A stretch of 30,671 nt of DNA from Lentisphaerota bacterium. GTDB taxonomy: Bacteria > Verrucomicrobiota > Lentisphaeria > Oligosphaerales > Oligosphaeraceae. The DNA is taken from the NCBI GenBank assembly GCA_012800565.1, contig JAAZIZ010000093.1, forward strand, positions 1 to 30,671, written 5' to 3'. The notes under the pieces are model-generated. The model did not search any database, was not told the origin of the DNA, and saw nothing but the letters and a program-made list of their open reading frames with translations. The translations under genes were made by a program, and so were the position numbers. Positions 24,544 through 30,671 of the stretch are shown here, in pieces (the first letter of the stretch is position 1; every line of letters begins with the position of its first letter).

Positions 24544-27500
24544 TCACCGGCCCGGCAGAGAATTGAGAACTTTATGGATTTTTTCGCAAGTGACCGGCTT
24601 AAGGATTACGCCGAAGAATTTTTCCATGGAGAAATTGTCATGGTTCTCAACATCGGCGGTGACCGCGACCACCGGCAGGTCTTTGCGCCCGGGCAATTCC
24701 TTGATGGCCAGACATAGCTGTTCGCCGTTCATTTCCGGCATCCACATATCGGTGAGCACCATGTCAAAGGAATGATTCTCGCGCAGCAGAGCCAGAGCGG
24801 CAGCACCGGAATCGGCCATGCTGACCGTAGCACCGCAATTTTTCAGAACTGCTGCCAGGACTTTCAAATTGACCGGTACATCATCGACTATCAGCAGCGA
24901 CAGAGGCCTTCGCATGGGCAGCTTAGAATCCTGCTTCGTAAGACATTGACATTCTTTGTCCGACTGTTCCTGGCGCTCAGTAAACACCACTTCCGGAATA
25001 TGCACGGAAAAACAGCTGCCTTGCCCCAGAACACTGTGTAAAGTCAGTACACCGCCCATTTTTTCCACCAGCTGATGCGAAATGGACAGCCCCAGGCCGG
25101 TGCCGTTGTTGGCTGCGCAAGTGCCGCGAGTGGCATGGAGTTGGACAAATGGCCTGAAAATATTCTTCTGGTCTTGCTCGGAAATGCCTCTGCCACTGTC
25201 ACTGACGCTGAATTCCAGTTCACCCAAACCATCCTCACCACGGTGGAAAACAGCACTGATTTTGACCCCACCCCGGTCAGTGAACTTGACCGCATTGCCC
25301 AATAAATTAAACAGTACCTGACGTATCCGCAGCTGGTCGATGAAAAGCAGCGGCATATCCTCAATTGCAATCTCCAAACTCAGATTCTTATCTTCCGCCA
25401 AGTGGCGAAAAACACCGGATACTTCCTGGCAGACGACTACAAAATCGGCTTTTTCGAGGACGATCGGCATCTGTCCGGCCTCAATTTTCGACAGGTCCAG
25501 GATATCATTGATCAGCTGCAGCAGTGCGTTGCCGGCACAATGGATGGCCTGCAGGTACTCCTGCTGTTCGGAGCTGGTGAGGCGCTCGCGTTGGAGCAGC
25601 TCACTGAAGCCGATGACTACATTGAGCGGTGTGCGGATTTCGTGGCTCATGGTAGCCAGGAAGAAAGTCTTGGCCAGATCAGCCTCTTGGGCCGCCTTCA
25701 TGGCAAGCTCCTGCTGGCGCTTGCCTTCATTGATATCAGTGATATTGATCGCTGTCTCAATGATGTTGATGACTTTACCATCGGCACCGACGATGGGCTC
25801 TGCAGTCACCAGGAATTCAAAATGATTTACGGCGACTTCGCAGATGGCTGCAGTGCCGGAATGCAGGACTGCGGCCAAGGGGCGGTCGCGGGGCGCGAGC
25901 ATCCCTCCGAACAGCACGTCCTCGCCCAGTTCCAGGGCCATGGCCTCGGTGATGCCGAAGTGGCGGCAGACCGCTGAATTTACCCGCAGCAGTTCGCCGT
26001 TGGCATCATAGAGCCAGATAGGGATCTGGATATTGTTCAGGATCAGGCGTTTTTCCTGGTCCGCGCTCTGAATTGCCGCCAGCTGCTGTTTCTGCATCTG
26101 CGCCAGAGCTACAATCTTGCTGGTGGAACGGATGATGCTCATATCAATTTCCGAGAACAGGCGCTGTTCGCGGATGAAAAAGAACGAAAGCACTCCCCAG
26201 AACACGCCTTCCACGCTGATTGGCGCAGCAATCATCGACTGCACCCGGCAACCCTGCAGTTGCGCGGAGTATTCGCATTTCTGGAGATCGGAAATAAGCA
26301 GCAGCCGATCCTGCTGGAAAGTATCCTGCATCCCGGCATAGAGCCTCATGATAGCCGGACTATCCTGCTCCCAGACTTCCTGCAGGTCCGGGTCGGTCCA
26401 TTCGGCGTGCAGTTCGAACTGGGCTCCAGAGGCATTATAGGTCCCCACACAGATCCGGTCGCAGCGCAGCTGCTGTCTGATGGTACTGAAAATCTGCCGG
26501 AGGTTATTGCCGAAATCCGTCTCCAGGACAATCTGAGACAGGCACTTGTTGATGATCCGTTCACTTTCCACAAAGTTATTCAGCTTGCTGATCAGAGCCT
26601 TCTGCTGCTGCTCCAAATTGTAATTGCTGCTGATGTCCATAAACGAGGACAGGAGCAGGTTCTTGCCGCCGGGGATTTTCACCGGCAGCTTGCTGACCTG
26701 GAAAATCTGATGCCCGCGCCCCGGGAAATCGGTCTTGAGGATTTGCTGCACCGGCTGCTCGCTGTCCATAACTCTGGCGTCTTCTTTCCGCAGTTGCGCA
26801 GTCTGTTCGGCGAAGATATTGATTTCATAATCCTGCATTCCCAGGATGGACTGCGCTTCCAGGCCGGTCATCTCAGCAAAGAACCGGTTGCAGAGGGTGT
26901 AGCGGAAGTCGTTGTCCGCGTCCTTGGCCACGATGCCTGCTGGCAGCGTATCCAGCAGCACGCTCAGCACTTTCCGGGCTTCCATCTCTTCCAGCTTGGC
27001 CTGCTCCAACTCAGTGATATCGAAGCCCAGGCCGATCAGCAGCTGCACCCCGTCATACCGCCGATACGGCATGCGCACCATCCGGATATAGCGGAATGAG
27101 CCATCTGAACGCAAAACTCTTTCGGTGGACTCAGTTTTGCAGCCGGAGTCCACCACCGCCCGGTCATCGCAGGCAAACCGTCCCAGGTCAATGCCCTGGC
27201 TGCGTAACTCGTCAGCAGTTTGGCCCAGCAGTTCTGCCTTGGGGCAGTTCACAAAATCGCAGAAAGTGTCGTTGGCCTGCAGATAACGAAAGTCATGATC
27301 CGCATCTTTGATAAAGAAATAGCAGGGCAGGACATCCATAATGGTTTGGAAAAGCAGAGCATTATCCAGGTATTTCTGCTTGTTTTCCTCCCGCACCGTG
27401 ATATCCTGAATAACCCCGAAAATCCGCCGTTCATTGGTGGAGCCGTAGCGGCGCCAGGAGGCAATGATGTTGTAGTAGTGCAGTTTGCCGTTAGTCATTG

Positions 27501-29619
27501 AGCGGAAAGACTGCCGCAATACCGAGACCGAACCGTTAAGGAGCTTTTGCCACTCCCGGGACAGTGGCGGGATATCCTCGCCATAAACCCAGCTCAACTC
27601 AACCTGCGGCCGGCCGCTGGCATCCATGACCCAGAATTTGCGCTGGTCCGGCCCTGTCGGCACCTCATCGGGCAGGCACTCGAAAGTCTGCATGCTGGCC
27701 AGGCGGGTCGCGAATTCCAGGCTTTGCAGGCTGGCATTGAACATATCCCGCTGGCGATACTGCTCAGTCACGTCCCGGAAAACCAGCACTACGCCGGTAA
27801 TTTCGCCGTTATCATTGCGGATTGGGGCCGCGCTGTCCGCGATATGGTAGCGCTGTCCGTTGCGGGAAATCAAGTCGGTGTAGCCGGCCAGTTCGACAAT
27901 CTGGCCGCTCTGCAGAACCAAGGTTACCGGCGAGACCTCCGGTTCGTTAGTCTGATAGTTGACGATGTTGAACACCTGGTCCACACTTTGGCCGACCGCT
28001 TCATCTTCATCCCAGCCGGTCAGTTTCGCCGCGACCTTGTTCAGCATAGTGATATTGCCCTTGAGGTCAGTCACCACCACCGCGTCCCCGATCGATTTCA
28101 AGGTCTGCAGGAAACGCTCGGCCGTCTCCCGGGCAAAATTGCGGGACTGCTGCAGTTCGGTGGTATCCTGCGAGACCCAAAGTGCCACATCCCGCTTATA
28201 CAAGCCAGGCGGCAGCTTGCTGAAAAATGCCGTGCGCAATCTTCCGCGGTAGGGGAAGTCCAAGGTCGTCTGCTGGCCGCTGCTGAGGGTGTTTCTGATG
28301 ATGCTCAGGAATTTCTCTTGGTCTATATCCTGTATATCAGTGAGATGGCGCAGGACATACTTGCGTTTATCCAGTCCGTGGTAATTCCCGAATTCCGAAT
28401 GCAGGATGTTGCCATCGCCATCGACCACGAAAAATCGCAGCGGCAGATGGCTGAACAATATGGCGCTGCGCTGCCGGCGCAGCCGGCACCAGGCGATGAA
28501 GAGGTGTACGCCGAACAGCAGCAGCAGGAGCCCCAAGCTCAGGTATAACGACAGCAGCCTCTGCTGGCGCTCAGGCCAGTTGCCGGCCGTGCGGCCGCGC
28601 AGCAGGGCCGATGGGGGAATACGCTCGCTGGGCACTGCCCGGAATTGCAGTTCGGGCCAGTTCAGAATCAGGCGGCTGTCCTGGGTCTCAACCGGGATGT
28701 TCCCGGCATGGCGGCCCGCCAGGACTTCCAAAAGCATCTCCCCGGTTCGGGCGGCCGCTTTTTGTTCGCTGTTGACAAAGCCTCCCAGCACCGCATACTG
28801 CAGCAGCACATCAGAGAGCACCAGCACTGGTGCCGGAGTAGCGGCACTGATCTTCGCACATATTTGGGACTGCTGTCGGACCAGACTGCTCTTATCGCTG
28901 AACCAGGCATAAAATACCACTACTGAGTGCTGGTCCAGGCGGGAAATGTATTCGAGCATGGCGGTAGTGGAGAACTGGTCGGGATGCAGCACTTTGACCG
29001 GGATGCCGCCGACCTGATGTTCCTGTTCCTGCAACTGTTGACGAATGCGGTTGCTGGTCTGGCTGCGGTCAAGCAGGACCACCCCGCGCCTGAGGTCTGG
29101 AAACAGCTGCAAGGCCAGGAAGATATTTTCTCTGATCGCGATATTCTTGACTACCCCGCTCAGGTTCGGATGCTGCTGCAAGTCCTCTGCAGACCATTCG
29201 CTGAGGGAGGAAAAAAGCACTGCAGTATCAGGATGGATTTGCGCGAGATTCTGCCGCAGCAGGTTGTAGGCCAGATCATTGAAAGTGACGACCGCACTGT
29301 ATTTCCCGGATGCCAGGGCCGGCCAGAAAGGTGCCAGTTTCTGTCCCCAGGAGGCAGGCGAGTGTTTCCACTGTGCTTCCAGTTCGAGCTGTTCCAGAAT
29401 ATGCGGCACCGGTGAGGCGCTGAGAACCTGCAGCAAAGCCGGCAGAGTCTGATAGAACTGCGCCTGGGCGACATTGGAGGAATGAATCAGCAGGATATGC
29501 CGGGTCAGCGGTTGCGGACGAGTCACGGACGGGGCTGCGGCTCGTTCCGAAGCAGGCAATAGCGCAACCAACCAGCCGCACCACAGCAGTAGGCATACTC
29601 TGAATACAGTGCTGTTCAT
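24544..29619 (-). CDS. Giant hybrid sensor histidine kinase with periplasmic binding-protein-like sensor
   Basis: The 1691-residue protein has a signal-like N-terminus (1-27), a periplasmic domain at about 38-330 resembling the ABC-type substrate-binding fold used in sensor kinases, and one membrane segment at about 355-377. Cytoplasmic domains follow: PAS-like regions at about 388-490, 500-620, 755-875, 885-1000 and 1188-1300, a less clear one at 625-745, and a GAF domain at about 1015-1175. The kinase core has phosphoacceptor His1326 (ATMSHEIRTP), N-box Asn1442 (NLLGNAVKFT), G1 DSGRGIS (1474-1480) and G2 GTGLGLS (1506-1512). A receiver domain (1573-1690) has DD at 1579-1580, phosphoacceptor Asp1624 (VLTDMWMP), Thr1654 and Lys1674. 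No separate response regulator is adjacent, so output probably passes to an unlinked partner. No clear Shine-Dalgarno sequence precedes the ATG. Confidence 0.93.
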   Translation of the reverse strand: MNSTVFRVCLLLWCGWLVALLPASERAAAPSVTRPQPLTRHILLIHSSNVAQAQFYQTLPALLQVLSASPVPHILEQLELEAQWKHSPASWGQKLAPFWPALASGKYSAVVTFNDLAYNLLRQNLAQIHPDTAVLFSSLSEWSAEDLQQHPNLSGVVKNIAIRENIFLALQLFPDLRRGVVLLDRSQTSNRIRQQLQEQEHQVGGIPVKVLHPDQFSTTAMLEYISRLDQHSVVVFYAWFSDKSSLVRQQSQICAKISAATPAPVLVLSDVLLQYAVLGGFVNSEQKAAARTGEMLLEVLAGRHAGNIPVETQDSRLILNWPELQFRAVPSERIPPSALLRGRTAGNWPERQQRLLSLYLSLGLLLLLFGVHLFIAWCRLRRQRSAILFSHLPLRFFVVDGDGNILHSEFGNYHGLDKRKYVLRHLTDIQDIDQEKFLSIIRNTLSSGQQTTLDFPYRGRLRTAFFSKLPPGLYKRDVALWVSQDTTELQQSRNFARETAERFLQTLKSIGDAVVVTDLKGNITMLNKVAAKLTGWDEDEAVGQSVDQVFNIVNYQTNEPEVSPVTLVLQSGQIVELAGYTDLISRNGQRYHIADSAAPIRNDNGEITGVVLVFRDVTEQYRQRDMFNASLQSLEFATRLASMQTFECLPDEVPTGPDQRKFWVMDASGRPQVELSWVYGEDIPPLSREWQKLLNGSVSVLRQSFRSMTNGKLHYYNIIASWRRYGSTNERRIFGVIQDITVREENKQKYLDNALLFQTIMDVLPCYFFIKDADHDFRYLQANDTFCDFVNCPKAELLGQTADELRSQGIDLGRFACDDRAVVDSGCKTESTERVLRSDGSFRYIRMVRMPYRRYDGVQLLIGLGFDITELEQAKLEEMEARKVLSVLLDTLPAGIVAKDADNDFRYTLCNRFFAEMTGLEAQSILGMQDYEINIFAEQTAQLRKEDARVMDSEQPVQQILKTDFPGRGHQIFQVSKLPVKIPGGKNLLLSSFMDISSNYNLEQQQKALISKLNNFVESERIINKCLSQIVLETDFGNNLRQIFSTIRQQLRCDRICVGTYNASGAQFELHAEWTDPDLQEVWEQDSPAIMRLYAGMQDTFQQDRLLLISDLQKCEYSAQLQGCRVQSMIAAPISVEGVFWGVLSFFFIREQRLFSEIDMSIIRSTSKIVALAQMQKQQLAAIQSADQEKRLILNNIQIPIWLYDANGELLRVNSAVCRHFGITEAMALELGEDVLFGGMLAPRDRPLAAVLHSGTAAICEVAVNHFEFLVTAEPIVGADGKVINIIETAINITDINEGKRQQELAMKAAQEADLAKTFFLATMSHEIRTPLNVVIGFSELLQRERLTSSEQQEYLQAIHCAGNALLQLINDILDLSKIEAGQMPIVLEKADFVVVCQEVSGVFRHLAEDKNLSLEIAIEDMPLLFIDQLRIRQVLFNLLGNAVKFTDRGGVKISAVFHRGEDGLGELEFSVSDSGRGISEQDQKNIFRPFVQLHATRGTCAANNGTGLGLSISHQLVEKMGGVLTLHSVLGQGSCFSVHIPEVVFTERQEQSDKECQCLTKQDSKLPMRRPLSLLIVDDVPVNLKVLAAVLKNCGATVSMADSGAAALALLRENHSFDMVLTDMWMPEMNGEQLCLAIKELPGRKDLPVVAVTADVENHDNFSMEKFFGVILKPVTCEKIHKVLNSLPGR

Positions 29620-29739
29620 TGATAATGGCTAAAGGAAAGCATGAGTTTAATAATCATGGTTGTTCCGGCAAAAATTTAACTTAATATTGGAACCAGTATT
29701 TGCCAGTTCCATGGAAAATTTCCTGGCAGCCGGCCAGGG

Positions 29740-29850
29740 ATTAAAAGCGGCGCAGAGCACCAGACAAAAATAACCCTGTGGTGAGGAGCACGAAGTGCGA
29801 CGCAACCCGGGGTAGGACTGCCCCCAAAAACAGCGCCTGCAAAGGGCTGC
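29740..29850. repeat. Candidate dispersed intergenic element
   Basis: A GC-rich stretch contains AACCCTGTGGTGAG, then CACGAAGTGCGACGCAACCC, GGGGTAGGACTGCCCCC and GCGCCTGCAAAGGGCTGCAG. Short inverted pieces occur (CAC-GAA-GTG; GCAGCCC/GGGCTGC-like). Sequences of this style, with CCCTGTGGTGA and ACCCGGGGTAG, are familiar to me as recurring non-coding elements in PVC and other environmental genomes; there is only one copy in this window, so repetition is not shown here. Confidence 0.35.
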
Positions 29851-29906
29851 AGAAAACAGAAGCATAACAACATTGTGGACGTTGTGGGCTTCCGTCTCTT
29901 GGCGTT

Positions 29907-29941
29907 CTTGGCGGTTAAATGCAGAGAAACCAACCGCCAAG
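29907..29941. repeat. Dispersed palindromic element, copy 3 (perfect arms)
   Basis: CTTGGCGGTT at 29907-29916 and AACCGCCAAG at 29932-29941 are exact inverse arms around a 15-nt loop (AAATGCAGAGAAACC). Upstream, CTTGGCGTT at 29898-29906 adds one more nonamer. The element ends 20 bp before the serine hydrolase stop. No U-tract follows on either strand, so I do not call it an intrinsic terminator. Confidence 0.85.
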
Positions 29942-29961
29942 AGCTCTTCAAAATCAAGCTG

Positions 29962-30671
29962 CTACCAATGCATCAGCGGCAGCTGCAGGGCTGCAGACAG
30001 GCGCTCCCGCAGGGGATAGTACGGGTGCTGGGCACTGGTTTTGTTCCTGGTCAGCCCCAGCGCCAGGCCGCTTTTCTTATCGACCAGTCCCAAAGCACCG
30101 GCCGCACCGCCATGTCCGAACACCTGCCCCAGATTATCGGGTGGCCCGCCCAGCACATAGCCCAGACCGAACTTGGCCCAGGTTACTCCTTCCGGGAAGG
30201 GGTCGTCTGCAGCCCGGCACAGCTGGGTTGCCTGCTGCACAGTCTCGGCGGTCAGAGTCCGCACCCCGTCGACCTCGCATAACAGCGAGGCATAGATGCG
30301 TGCCAGGGCCCGAGCGCTGGCCAGGCCGTTGGCAGAGGGGATGAAACCGCGGCGGATAGCCGGGCTGTGGATGAAATCCCGGCACCAGCATTCGCCGTTG
30401 GGCATGGCGGAGGAATCAATGGGGACAAAGCGCCGTTCGCTGTCTTCGCTGCTGCCGAAGAAGACCTCGTCCTGCAGTTGCAGGGGCAGGAGCAGTTCTT
30501 CACGGATAGACTGGCGGAAATCCTGTCTGGCGGCTCGCCTGGCGGTTTCACCGATCAGCCAGGCGAAAGTCAGGCCGTGGTAGGCGCATTTGCCGCCCGG
30601 CGTCCAGGCGGGTGGCATTTCGGCCAGGCGACGGCACATCAGCTCCCAATCGGCCAGATCATCGCCGGCGA
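29962..30671 (-). CDS. Serine hydrolase, beta-lactamase (class C/EstB) fold, partial
   Basis: The gene runs off the right edge; the frame is open through to 30671 on the minus strand (upstream residues GDDLADWEL precede the first Met seen). PF00144-type features: WTPGGKCAYHGLTFAWLIGE, which corresponds to the W-xPG-xxxxYHAxTxGWLxGE block holding the catalytic Tyr, and FGHGGAAGALGLVDKKSGLALGLTRNK, which holds the HxG third motif. The catalytic SxxK box would lie beyond the window. Family members act as esterases, D-aminopeptidases or LACTB-like peptidases more often than as true beta-lactamases. Start and full length are unknown. Confidence 0.87.
   Translation of the reverse strand, partial: AGDDLADWELMCRRLAEMPPAWTPGGKCAYHGLTFAWLIGETARRAARQDFRQSIREELLLPLQLQDEVFFGSSEDSERRFVPIDSSAMPNGECWCRDFIHSPAIRRGFIPSANGLASARALARIYASLLCEVDGVRTLTAETVQQATQLCRAADDPFPEGVTWAKFGLGYVLGGPPDNLGQVFGHGGAAGALGLVDKKSGLALGLTRNKTSAQHPYYPLRERLSAALQLPLMHW

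Larger units (their letters stand above)
29620..29961. other. 342-bp intergenic region, repeat-rich
   Basis: The part next to the kinase start (29620-29710) is AT-rich and probably holds its promoter, though I cannot fix a convincing -35/-10 pair. The middle (about 29740-29850) looks like a dispersed non-coding element, and the end (29873-29941) carries the GTGGAC nonamer type followed by the palindromic element. ORFs through it have no gene-like features. Confidence 0.7.

Overview
The window reads as chromosomal DNA of a diderm (Gram-negative) bacterium with moderately high GC. It carries BamA and an LptF/LptG-type permease, NAD-dependent DNA ligase, RecO, LepA, LepB and PilT. The amidohydrolase/enolase-superfamily catabolic genes, the giant hybrid sensor kinase and the many short intergenic repeats fit a PVC-group bacterium, possibly Lentisphaerota. 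That placement is inference from gene style, not from a marker comparison. I see no rRNA, tRNA, CRISPR array, transposase or phage gene.

Layout. (1) Positions 1-387 are non-coding and hold a nested inverted/tandem repeat. (2) Positions 388-7142 (+) form an envelope and export cluster: bamA, an LptF/G-family permease, lepA and lepB. (3) Positions 7225-11310 (+) form a three-gene set, probably one catabolic operon: a zinc-less medium-chain dehydrogenase, an enolase-superfamily (MLE-like) enzyme, and an amidohydrolase carrying a second, degenerate amidohydrolase-like half. (4) Positions 11332-14013 (-) form a tight operon transcribed as small membrane protein, M42 peptidase, recO, ttcA-like gene; peptidase and recO overlap as TAATG. 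(5) Positions 14014-14298 are a repeat-filled gap with a 39-bp tandem array. (6) pilT (-), a probable gene remnant (+) and ligA (-) follow. (7) A 9-bp repeat array separates ligA from a SWIM-SNF2 helicase gene, which lies just downstream of a malic enzyme gene (both -). (8) A 538-bp gap precedes an MtaD/SsnA-type deaminase (+), which converges on a 1691-residue hybrid histidine kinase (-). (9) A 342-bp repeat-bearing gap precedes a beta-lactamase-fold serine hydrolase (-) cut by the right edge.

The most unusual signal is in the gaps. At least four unrelated repeat sequences share a 9-bp period: NGGGACGTA, ACGCCAAGG, GTGGACNNN and CACGGAAAG. In addition, a roughly 38-bp imperfectly palindromic element with the core AACCGCCAAG recurs in three separate intergenic spaces. 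The other main leads are the tandem amidohydrolase with a dead-looking second half, the catabolic trio whose substrate is unknown, and a probable C-terminal remnant of a large protein wedged between pilT and ligA.
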